From: Streptomyces formicae
Lineage (GTDB): Bacteria > Actinomycetota > Actinomycetes > Streptomycetales > Streptomycetaceae
Length of the DNA: 64,000 bases
Assembly: GCF_002556545.1 (NCBI RefSeq)
Contig: NZ_CP022685.1
Coordinates: forward strand, 3,286,001-3,350,000
Reading direction: 5' to 3'
Shown one piece after another: positions 57,125 through 64,000 of the stretch. The notes under the pieces are model-generated. The model was not told the DNA's origin. It did not search any database and saw nothing but the letters and a program-made list of their open reading frames with translations. Numbering within the stretch: position 1 is the first letter of the stretch; every line of letters begins with the position of its first letter. Position numbers and translations under genes: made by a program.

Positions 57125-59560
57125 GTGGCGATCGAGGTGGCGGCGCTCGCCGCGTCGGGTGCGACGAGCACGGTGGTCGGGCTCGCCGTCACGGAGGCAT
57201 GGACCCAGGCGCGTACCCGCCTCACCCGCCTGTTCAGCCGACGCCAGCGTCAAGGCGGCGATCCCCAGACCGACACCGACACCGACACCGACGATGTCGA
57301 GCAACTTCGCTCCGCCGTGGCGCAGTTGGCCGACTCGTTGCAGTCGGACAGCCCGCATGCCGTGGGCGATTGCGCCGATCAGCTGCGGCGACGGATCCGG
57401 CACGCCTTGCGGCAAGGTTCCGAGACTGCTCAGGAACTGGTCGATCTCTTAAGCGACATGCGCGGCTCGGCGGGAGAACCCCCGTCGGACCCCCCGATCT
57501 CGTACCACGTACCCGAAGCCCTCCGCCGCCCTGGCCCACCCTCACAAGTACCGGCCCTGCGCCATCACTTCATCAATCGCTCGGACGAGCTGGCCGTTCT
57601 GAACGGGCAGTTCGACTGGGGCGCCGATCCCTCGCACGTGGACGTCCGCGTCCTCGCCGGTCCGCCCGGAGTCGGGAAGTCGGCGCTCGCCCACTACTGG
57701 GCGCACGCGCGCCGGACCCGCGAGCACTTCTCCGACGGTCGGCTCTACGTGGACTTCGCGGCGCTGCGCAATCACGCGGGCGCGGACGTCACCGAAGCCG
57801 TCGGCCACTGTCTGCGCTCCCTCGGAGTGGCCGACGCCCACCTGCCCCCGTCCCTCGGCGAACGCACCGCGCTCTTCCGTGACCGGACGGCCGACCTGCG
57901 CGTCCTGCTCGTACTCGACGACGTGTCCTCCCCCGCGCAGGTGCGGGCCCTGATCCCGAACGGTCCGGGCAGCGCCGTGCTCGCGACGAGCACGGCCAAG
58001 CTGGGCGAACTCACCCTCGACGGCGCCCGCCCGCTGCCCCTCGAGCCGCTCACCGGGGCCGCCGGGCTCCTGCTCCTCGCCGACCGGTGCGGTCAGGAGC
58101 GGGTGGCCGCCGATCCCGAGGCCGCCGAGCGCGTGGTCGGCCTCTGTTCGGGCCTGCCGGTCGCGCTGCACGTGGCCGCGGCCCGGCTGGTGAACGAGCC
58201 GCGCCTCACGCTGGACGCCCTCGCCGCCGAACTCACCGACGACGGACGGCGGCTGTCCGCGCTGAGCGTGGGCGGCGAGTCCCCGGTGTCCGCCGTCCTC
58301 GACTCCGCCTACCGGCAGCTCTCCGCCGACCTGGCCCACGGCTACCGGCTCCTCGGCTGGATCCCCGGCCCGACCTTCGACGCGGCGACAGCGGCGGCGG
58401 CCACCGGCCAGGACCTGGAATCGGCCCAGGTACTCCTCGACGTCCTCGAGGACATGAGCCTGGTGGAGCTCACGGAGGAACGCCGGTACCGGTTCCACGG
58501 CCTCGTCCGTCTCCACGCGCGCGAGCGCGCGGGCGTGGAGGAGCCGTTCGGCACCGGGCTCGCGGTGACGGAGCGCGTGCTGACGCACTATCTGCTCCTG
58601 ACAGCGCTCGCCGACCGCTCGGAGCGTGCGGACCGCCTGCGCGTCGCCGATCTGCGCACCCTGCTGGCCGAGCAACCCGATCCGTTCGCCGCGCCGAACG
58701 GGCCGCGCCCGCTGGACTGGCTGGCGGCCGAGCGCGCGAACATCATGGCGGTCCTGCGCGCGGCGGACGAACCCGCCCTGCACACGCCCGGCTGGCAGTT
58801 GGCCGAGTGCTTCACCGTCCTGTTCCTGCACCACCGCCACCTCGGCGACTGGCGGGAATCCCTGGAACTCGGCGCGCGCTACGCGGCCGCCGCGGTGGCC
58901 CCTGCCGCCGAGGCGCGGCTACGGAGTCTGCTCTCCCGCCCCCTGATGGACACCGGTGAACACGAGCGAGCGCAGCGCGAGTTGGCGACGGCGCGCTCCT
59001 GCGCGGAGATCGCCGACGACCCGGTGCTGTACGCCTCGGTCCTGGAGTTCTCCGGCCGGTACTGGGACCGCTTCGACCCGGACCGGGCCGTGGCGGCGTA
59101 CCGGCGCTCCATGGAGCTCAACGCACAGGGCGGGGAGCCGCGCGGAGCGGCCATCGCCGCGTTCTTCCTCGGCCGCGCCCAGGACGCGCGCGGCGACCAC
59201 GACGAGGCCGTCGACACGCTCAGCCGCGCCCGCACGGACCTGCTCGCCCTGCCGACGCCCGACCGCCGCATGGCCGCCCGGGCCACCGCCGCGCTCGGAC
59301 GCGCCCTCGACAACCTGGGCAGGACCGGCGAAGCCGTGCCGATCCTGCGCGAAGCGGCGCACACGCTGGAGCTGGTCGAGGGCCACGCCTACGAGGCCGA
59401 GGCCCTGCTCGACCTCGTCTCCATCGCCGAACGCCCCGGCGCCGACCGCTCCACGCTGCGGGACGACCTGACCAGGGCCATCTCCCTCCACACGAAGATG
59501 GGGAGCCCGCTGGCGGAGGGCCTGCGCGAGCGTCTGCGCCGCTCGGCCGACCGAGACTGA
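57125..59560 (+). CDS. STAND ATPase (NB-ARC) with TPR repeats
   Basis: The 811-residue protein has an N-terminal helical region (1-125) of unknown type (VAALAASGATSTVVGLAVTE), an NB-ARC domain at about 150-400 with Walker A GPPGVGKSALA (from 179), Walker B LLVLDDVSS (about 262) and GLPVALHVAAARL, a winged-helix-like part (YRLLGWIPGPTFDA), and about seven TPR-like repeats from 560 to the end. STAND ATPases oligomerise on a trigger and activate an N-terminal effector; in bacteria they serve as regulators (SARP/AfsR types) or as phage sensors (Avs). There is no SARP or LuxR DNA-binding domain here. An Asp-Thr hexamer repeat sits at about 49-58. Start GTG 57125 after AAGGGGA. Confidence 0.9.
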   Translation: MAIEVAALAASGATSTVVGLAVTEAWTQARTRLTRLFSRRQRQGGDPQTDTDTDTDDVEQLRSAVAQLADSLQSDSPHAVGDCADQLRRRIRHALRQGSETAQELVDLLSDMRGSAGEPPSDPPISYHVPEALRRPGPPSQVPALRHHFINRSDELAVLNGQFDWGADPSHVDVRVLAGPPGVGKSALAHYWAHARRTREHFSDGRLYVDFAALRNHAGADVTEAVGHCLRSLGVADAHLPPSLGERTALFRDRTADLRVLLVLDDVSSPAQVRALIPNGPGSAVLATSTAKLGELTLDGARPLPLEPLTGAAGLLLLADRCGQERVAADPEAAERVVGLCSGLPVALHVAAARLVNEPRLTLDALAAELTDDGRRLSALSVGGESPVSAVLDSAYRQLSADLAHGYRLLGWIPGPTFDAATAAAATGQDLESAQVLLDVLEDMSLVELTEERRYRFHGLVRLHARERAGVEEPFGTGLAVTERVLTHYLLLTALADRSERADRLRVADLRTLLAEQPDPFAAPNGPRPLDWLAAERANIMAVLRAADEPALHTPGWQLAECFTVLFLHHRHLGDWRESLELGARYAAAAVAPAAEARLRSLLSRPLMDTGEHERAQRELATARSCAEIADDPVLYASVLEFSGRYWDRFDPDRAVAAYRRSMELNAQGGEPRGAAIAAFFLGRAQDARGDHDEAVDTLSRARTDLLALPTPDRRMAARATAALGRALDNLGRTGEAVPILREAAHTLELVEGHAYEAEALLDLVSIAERPGADRSTLRDDLTRAISLHTKMGSPLAEGLRERLRRSADRD

Positions 59561-59647
59561 CGCTGGGCTCCGAGAAGGTCTTACGGAGCGGTGACGTGCG
59601 GGGCGTGGCGCTGGGGTCCTGCCGGTGCGGCGCCTAGCGTGCGAGTC

Positions 59648-60655
59648 ATGCGTGTACTGGTCACCGGCGGAGCCGGGTTCATCGGGTCCCATGTCGTCGA
59701 GGCGCTCGCGGCGCGGGGGCACGAGCCCGTCGTGTTCGATGTGCGGGAAGGAGCGGGTGCCGACGTCCGGGACCGCCACGCGGTATCCCGCGCGCTGTCC
59801 GGCGTGGACGCCGTGTGCCACCAGGCGGCGATGGTGGGGCTTGGCAACGGCTTCGCCGACGCGGCGGAGTACGTGTCGCGCAACGACCTCGGCACCGCCG
59901 TCCTGCTCGGCGCCATGGCCGACGCGGACGTACGACGGCTCGTGCTCGCCGGGTCGATGGTCGTCTACGGAGAGGGCCGTTACGCCTGCGAGCGGCACGG
60001 TGTGGTGCGTCCTGGGCCGCGGTCCTCCGAGGATCTGGCGGCCGGGCGCTTCGAGCCCACCTGCCCCTCCTGCGGCGCGGCGCTGCGGCCGGGCCTCGTC
60101 GGCGAGGACGCCCCCGTCGACCCCCGGAACGTCTACGCGACGACCAAGCTCGCGCAGGAGCACCTGGCGGCGGCCTGGGCCCGGTCGACGGGCGCAGCGG
60201 CGGTGTCGCTGCGCTACCACAACGTGTACGGGCCCCGGATGCCCCGCGACACCCCGTACGCGGGCGTCGCCTCCTTCTTCCGCTCCTCGCTCGCCCGGGG
60301 CGAGGCGCCCCGCGTCTTCGAGGACGGGGCGCAGCGCAGGGACTTCGTCCACGTACGGGACGTGGCCGCCGCCAACGTCGCGGCACTGGAGGCGGGGTCC
60401 GCCCCGGCGGAGGGCGCGCTCGCGGTCTACAACACCGGCAGCGGTGAGCCGCACACCGTCGGCGAGATGGCGCGGGCCCTGGCCGACGCGTACGGCGGCC
60501 CCGATCCCGTCGTCACCGGGGAGTACCGGCTCGGCGACGTACGCCACATCACGGCGGACTCGTCACGGCTGCGGTCCGAGCTGGGGTGGCGGGCCGAAGT
60601 CGGCTTCCAGGAGGGGATGAAGGAGTTCGCGGAAGCGCCGCTGCGCGGGGAGTGA
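59648..60655 (+). CDS. NAD-dependent epimerase/dehydratase with zinc-ribbon insertion
   Basis: The 335-residue extended SDR begins MRVLVTGGAGFIGSHVVEAL (NAD-binding GxxGxxG) and has the catalytic Ser in LAGSMVVYGEG and the Tyr/Lys in VYATTKLAQEH. Between them is an insertion of about 45 residues with YACERHG and PTCPSCGAALRPG, whose three Cys and one His could hold zinc. The C-terminal sugar-binding part includes RDFVHVRDVAAANVAAL. It probably acts on a nucleotide sugar such as UDP-glucose or GDP-mannose. Its neighbour 3.4 kb away is a GT2 gene, so it may serve a glycan or antibiotic sugar pathway, but the link is weak. Confidence 0.9.
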   Translation: MRVLVTGGAGFIGSHVVEALAARGHEPVVFDVREGAGADVRDRHAVSRALSGVDAVCHQAAMVGLGNGFADAAEYVSRNDLGTAVLLGAMADADVRRLVLAGSMVVYGEGRYACERHGVVRPGPRSSEDLAAGRFEPTCPSCGAALRPGLVGEDAPVDPRNVYATTKLAQEHLAAAWARSTGAAAVSLRYHNVYGPRMPRDTPYAGVASFFRSSLARGEAPRVFEDGAQRRDFVHVRDVAAANVAALEAGSAPAEGALAVYNTGSGEPHTVGEMARALADAYGGPDPVVTGEYRLGDVRHITADSSRLRSELGWRAEVGFQEGMKEFAEAPLRGE

Positions 60656-60941
60656 GGCGGGAGACGAGAGGTGGGAAGCGGGAAGCGCGAGGCGGGAAGC
60701 GCGAGGCGGGAGGCGGGAAGCGCGAGGCGGGAGTCGTGAGGCGGGAAGCGGGAAGCGGGAAGCGGGAAGCGCGAGGCGGGAAGCGGGAAGCGGGAAGCGC
60801 GAGGCGGGAGTCGCGAGGCGGGAAGCGGGAAGCGCGAGGCGGGAGTCGCGAGGCGGGAAGCGGGAAGCGGGAAGCGGGTGACGTGAGGGCGCGAGGCGGG
60901 AAGCGGGTGACGTGAGGGCGCGAGGCGAGAGGCGGGTGACG
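60655..60941 (+). repeat. Long purine-rich heptamer array (AGGCGGG/AAGCGGG)
   Basis: About 41 tandem heptamers of pattern A-A/G-G/T-C-G-G/C-G occupy nearly all the space between the epimerase and the histidine kinase ends. The top strand is almost free of T. At 60743-60766 four GGG runs are separated by four nt each, a canonical G-quadruplex pattern. No gene is present; an open frame across it is an artefact of the repeat. Confidence 0.93.
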
Positions 60942-60975
60942 CTGAAGGTGCGGGCCGGAGCCGGGCGGCGGGGCC

Positions 60976-62097
60976 CTATCCCTCGACCGCCGGTAGCGCC
61001 GGCAGCGTCACCTCGAAGCGGCAGCCGCCCGGGATGTTCCGTACGGCCGCGTGCCCCTTGTGCGCCTCGACGATGCCCCGGACGATCGCCAGGCCGAGGC
61101 CCGCCCCCGCAGGGGGCGTACGCGCGTGCGTGCCGCGCCAGCCCGTGTCGAAGACGCGCGGCAGGTCCTCCTCGGGGATGCCGCCGCAGCCGTCCGTGAC
61201 GGACAGGACCACGCCTTCGGGCGAGCGTTCGGCCGCCACGGCGACCGTGCCGTCGGCCGGTGTCCTGCGGATCGCGTTGACCAGCAGATTGCCGAGGACC
61301 CTGCTCATCTCCTTGCCGTCCACCTCCACCGGCACCGGCTCGACCTGGTCGCCGACCAGGCGTACGCCGTGTTCACGGGCGAGCGGGTCCGCTCCGGCCA
61401 GGGCGTCGCCGACCAGGTCGTACAGCGACATCCGGGACGGGGAGAGCGCGAGGGCGCCCACGTGGATGCGGGAGAGTTCGAAGAGGTCGCCCACCATGCC
61501 GTTGAGGCGTTCGACCTCGGTGCGGATCTGGCGCAGATAGCGGTCGGGGTCGGCGGCGACCCCGTCCTCGAGGGCTTCGGACATCGCGCGCAGGCCCGCG
61601 AGCGGCGTACGCAGGTCGTGGGAGATCCAGGCGACGAGTTCCCGCCGGGAGGTCTCCAGGGCGCGCTCGCGGTCCCTCGACTCGGCGAGCTTGGCGCTGG
61701 TGGCGGCGAGTTCCCTGCCGAGGGCCTCCAGTTCGGCGGTCGCCGGTACGCCGGGGGCGGCGAAGTCGCCGCCGTCGCCGAAGGAGCGTGCGGCGACGGC
61801 GAGTTCACGGCTCCGGGCGACGACCCAGCGGCCGAGCAGCAGCGCGGTGGCCAGCGAGACGGCGGCGGCCATCGCGACCACGGTGGTGACCACGGTCAGG
61901 TCGTGCGGGGACAGGAACATCGCCCAGGCCACGGCCAGCGTCCCGGCGAGCATCGCGCCCACGGCCACGGACGCCACGACCGCGATCGACGCGGTGAGCG
62001 AGCGGCGGCGCAGCAGGCGCAGCGCGACGGCGCCGAGCAGTCCGGCGCCGACCGCACCGAGGAAGGCGAACAGGGCGATGAGGAGTATGTCGCGCAC
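60976..62097 (-). CDS. Two-component sensor histidine kinase
   Basis: The 373-residue kinase has two membrane helix pairs at the N-terminus (about 3-25, 33-60 and 68-90), a HAMP-like segment, the dimerisation box ELVAWISHDLRTPLAGLRAM with the phospho-accepting His, and the ATPase boxes VLGNLLVNAIRRTP (N box; Arg replaces the usual Lys/Ser), TDGCGGIPEEDLPRVFD (G1) and GAGLGLAIVRGIVEAHKG (G2). The start GTG 62097 lies 4 nt after the response-regulator stop, so they are co-translated. There is little extracytoplasmic sequence, so it probably senses the membrane or envelope. Stimulus unknown. Confidence 0.92.
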   Translation of the reverse strand: MRDILLIALFAFLGAVGAGLLGAVALRLLRRRSLTASIAVVASVAVGAMLAGTLAVAWAMFLSPHDLTVVTTVVAMAAAVSLATALLLGRWVVARSRELAVAARSFGDGGDFAAPGVPATAELEALGRELAATSAKLAESRDRERALETSRRELVAWISHDLRTPLAGLRAMSEALEDGVAADPDRYLRQIRTEVERLNGMVGDLFELSRIHVGALALSPSRMSLYDLVGDALAGADPLAREHGVRLVGDQVEPVPVEVDGKEMSRVLGNLLVNAIRRTPADGTVAVAAERSPEGVVLSVTDGCGGIPEEDLPRVFDTGWRGTHARTPPAGAGLGLAIVRGIVEAHKGHAAVRNIPGGCRFEVTLPALPAVEG

Positions 62098-62101
62098 GGC
62101 C

Positions 62102-62938
62102 TCAGCCGTCCTTACGGGCGGCGGCCCGGTCGCCCGTATCGGCAACGGCCCGGTCGGCGCCGGGTGCGGGTGCGGGCGGGCCCACCGGATCGGAGCCGGC
62201 CGGATCGAAGCGGTAGCCCACGCCCCAGACCGTCTGGATCAACTGTGGGCGGGCCGGATCCTTTTCGATCTTGCCGCGCAGGCGGCGCACGTGGACCGTG
62301 ACGGTCGACAGGTCGCCGAAGTCCCAGCCCCAGACCTCGCGCATCAGGTCCTCGCGGCCGTACGCGTGACCGGGGTGGGCCAGGAAGAAGGCGAGCAGGT
62401 CGAACTCGCGGAGGGTGAGGGCGAGTTCGGCGCCGTCCTTGGTGGCGCGGCGGGACGCGGGGTCCGCGGTCAGACCGGCCGCGGCGAGGGGGCGTCCCTG
62501 CGCGCCGCCGGGCCGGGTGCGGCGCAGCACGGAACCGACCCGCAGGATCAGCTCCCTGGGGCTGAAGGGTTTGGTGACGTAGTCGTCCGCGCCCACTTCG
62601 AGCCCGAGGATGCGGTCGTCCTCGTCGCCGCGCGCGGTGAGCATGATGACGGGTACGGGGCCGCGCTCGCGCAGCCGCGCGCACACCTCGAGACCGTCGA
62701 TGCCGGGCAGCATGAGATCGAGGACGACCAGGTCGGGCCGGTGCGCGGCGGCCCGTGCGAGCGCGGCGGGCCCGTCCGCCGCGCGGTCCACCACATACCC
62801 GGCCCGTTCGAGGTACCCGGCGACGACCTCGGCGACGGTCGGGTCGTCGTCGACGACGAGGATCCGGTCGGCTCCGGCGGGCGGGGCCGCGACGGACGCC
62901 TTCTCCGCTCCCGTCGCCTCCTGCGGCTTGTGCTCCAT
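62102..62938 (-). CDS. OmpR-family response regulator
   Basis: The 278-residue protein has a receiver domain at about 26-140: acidic pair VVDDDP, phosphoacceptor Asp in LVVLDLMLPGIDG, Thr in MLTARG and Lys in YVTKPFSP. A winged-helix DNA-binding domain follows at about 160-250 (LTLREFDLLAFFLAHPGHAYGREDLMREVWGW, TVTVHVRRLRGKIE, VWGVGYRFD). It forms a pair with the downstream kinase. It is divergent from the GT2 gene, from which it is separated by 123 nt that should carry its own promoter and, possibly, its binding site. Confidence 0.94.
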   Translation of the reverse strand: MEHKPQEATGAEKASVAAPPAGADRILVVDDDPTVAEVVAGYLERAGYVVDRAADGPAALARAAAHRPDLVVLDLMLPGIDGLEVCARLRERGPVPVIMLTARGDEDDRILGLEVGADDYVTKPFSPRELILRVGSVLRRTRPGGAQGRPLAAAGLTADPASRRATKDGAELALTLREFDLLAFFLAHPGHAYGREDLMREVWGWDFGDLSTVTVHVRRLRGKIEKDPARPQLIQTVWGVGYRFDPAGSDPVGPPAPAPGADRAVADTGDRAAARKDG

Positions 62939-63061
62939 GACGCCAGCCTCGCACCGTGGCGCGCTCGGCGCCGCACCCGAAGGGCGCACCCGCCCCGACG
63001 TCCGTGTTTCGTAAGGACCTGAAGTCCGATATGCACCTTTCGCGCTCGTAGGGTGAAAGCC

Positions 63062-63838
63062 GTGACGACCCCTCCACCGGATCCCACGGACCCCACTCCC
63101 CCTAGCCCGCCGCACACCGCACGACCGGAAGTCGACGTGGTCCTCCCCTGCCTCGACGAGGCCGACGCCCTGCCCTGGGTGCTCGACCACGTGCCGCGGG
63201 GGTGGCGCGCCATCGTCGTGGACAACGGGTCCACGGACGGTTCCGCCGACGTCGCCCGCGCGCTCGGCGCGACCGTCGTCCGGGAGGAGCGCCGCGGCTT
63301 CGGCGCCGCCTGCCACGCGGGGCTCCTCGCCGCCACCGCCGACATCGTCTGCTTCTGCGACTGCGACGCCTCGCTCGATCCGTCCCTGCTCCTGCCCTTC
63401 GTACGAGAAGTGCGGGAGGGCGGCGCCGACCTGGTGCTCGGACGGCGCAGGCCACAGGGCCGGGGCGCCTGGCCAGCGCACGCGCGGGCCGGGAACCTCG
63501 CCCTCGCCCGCATGCTGCGCCGCCGCACCGGCCTGCGCCTGCACGACCTCGGCCCCCTGCGCGCCGCACGCCGCGCGCCGCTCATCGGCCTCGGCCTCAC
63601 CGACCGTCGCAGCGGCTACCCCCTGCAAATGGTGGTCCGCGCCGCCGACGCGGGCTGGCGGGTCACCGAGCACGACGTGCCCTACCTCCCGCGCACCGGC
63701 GCGTCCAAGGTGACCGGCACCTGGCGCGGCACCTGGCAGGCGGTGCGCGACATGAGCCACGTCCTGGCCGAGCCGCCCGCGCACGACGGTCCCCGCGCCC
63801 GCCCCCTCACCGCTCCCCCAGGAGGAAACACCCCGTGA
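63062..63838 (+). CDS. Family 2 glycosyltransferase (DPM1-like)
   Basis: The 258-residue protein shows the GT2 fold: VDVVLPCLDEADALPWVLDH, VVDNGSTDGSADVARALG, and the metal-binding CDCDASLDP in place of the usual DxD, followed by GADLVLGRRRPQG and RRSGYPLQMVVRAADAGWRVTEHDVPY. It resembles polyprenyl-phosphate glycosyltransferases. Without membrane helices it would act at the cytoplasmic face. GTG 63062 after AGGGTGAAAG was chosen; GTG 63053 is also in frame. The stop overlaps the DUF2064 gene by GTGA, so both enzymes are expressed together, a combination seen often in actinobacteria. Confidence 0.88.
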   Translation: MTTPPPDPTDPTPPSPPHTARPEVDVVLPCLDEADALPWVLDHVPRGWRAIVVDNGSTDGSADVARALGATVVREERRGFGAACHAGLLAATADIVCFCDCDASLDPSLLLPFVREVREGGADLVLGRRRPQGRGAWPAHARAGNLALARMLRRRTGLRLHDLGPLRAARRAPLIGLGLTDRRSGYPLQMVVRAADAGWRVTEHDVPYLPRTGASKVTGTWRGTWQAVRDMSHVLAEPPAHDGPRARPLTAPPGGNTP

Positions 63839-64000
63839 CCACGCTCCTCGTCATCGCCAAGGAACCGCTGCCGGGGCGGGTGAAGACGCGGCTCACCCCG
63901 CCCTTCACGCCCGTCGAGGCCGCGCGGCTCGCCGAGGCCGCGCTCGTCGACACGCTGCGCGCGGTGGCGGCGACTGCGGTACGGCGCCGCGTGCTGGTCG
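63835..64000 (+). CDS. DUF2064 (TIGR04282-like) nucleotidyltransferase-type protein, partial
   Basis: Only 55 codons lie in the window. VTTLLVIAKEPLPGRVKTRL matches the N-terminus of DUF2064, a CofC/GT-A-like family whose members partner with GT2 enzymes. GTG 63835 overlaps the stop of the GT2 gene, with CAGGAGG 9 nt upstream. The function of the pair is not established. Confidence 0.85.
   Translation, partial: MTTLLVIAKEPLPGRVKTRLTPPFTPVEAARLAEAALVDTLRAVAATAVRRRVLV

Noticed and set aside
51715..59560. Integrative plasmid or prophage at tRNA-Arg
   Set aside because: No integrase, excisionase, replication gene or second copy of the tRNA 3' end was found in the window.
60586..60915. Open frame encoding RGGKREA-type repeats
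   Set aside because: It only reflects the heptamer array, which has no stops in that frame. There is no start signal or homologue.
60655..60941. CRISPR array
   Set aside because: Units are seven bases with no unique spacers, and no cas gene is in the window.
62939..63784. Upstream extension of the response regulator frame
   Set aside because: It is the shadow of the GT2 gene; the regulator's normal N-terminus begins at ATG 62938.

Overview
The window is chromosomal DNA from a Streptomyces or a very close relative. Evidence for this is the very high GC content, the third-position G/C bias, the frequent GTG starts, the many overlapping stop/start pairs (GTGA, ATGA, TGATG), and marker loci typical of the genus: a chitosan-oligosaccharide csn operon, a PknG/GlnX/GlnH signalling locus, EttA, and an ssbB next to two dynamin genes. 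From memory, several of these blocks (malQ, csnR-K, ssbB) occur in the same order in the SCO2649-SCO2685 part of S. coelicolor, so most of the window looks like core chromosome with a few insertions.

Layout. 1-1490: a partial FAD monooxygenase divergent from a TetR regulator, with repeated GTTGG boxes between them. 1529-4163: a small membrane protein, malQ, and a repeat-bearing 78-residue peptide gene translationally coupled to malQ. 4505-9504: a secreted GH84-like glycosidase, an HNH nuclease and an MscS channel. 9549-12808: a compact leftward cassette of ACP, ketosynthase, alpha/beta hydrolase and methyltransferase that looks inserted. 13452-16144: a DUF4232 lipoprotein and a transmembrane Ser/Thr kinase. 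16374-23198: csnR and the csnEFGHK uptake operon, with a promoter and a palindromic operator.

23259-34070 is a phospho-signalling locus: a GlnX-like membrane protein, a GlnH-like solute-binding protein, a coiled-coil protein, PknG kinase, PP2C phosphatase, a VWA protein and an FHA protein. In M. tuberculosis GlnH and GlnX sense amino acids and act through PknG. Here a phosphatase (eraser) and an FHA protein (reader) lie beside the kinase, and kinase, phosphatase and FHA protein all carry N-terminal Cys-pair zinc ribbons. Then follow a protein methyltransferase divergent from a truncated globin (34089-35572), a two-FtsX-plus-ATPase ABC transporter (35744-42569), a leftward ettA-thioesterase-unknown operon (42603-45398), a thioester-domain surface protein with a sortase signal (45554-46984), and ssbB-dynB-dynA (47288-51443), which serve sporulation septation and chromosome segregation.

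Downstream of a tRNA-Arg(TCT) gene (51715-51787) lies the most unusual block (52036-59560): a DEDDh exonuclease-BRCT-BRCT-TerD fusion, a DUF4239 membrane protein, a GT-B-like protein and a STAND (NB-ARC/TPR) ATPase. I regard it as the best candidate for an undescribed stress or defence system. The window closes with an NAD-dependent epimerase, a 290-bp heptamer array with G-quadruplex potential, a two-component system, and a GT2/DUF2064 pair cut by the window end. No CRISPR, insertion sequence, integrase or rRNA was seen.
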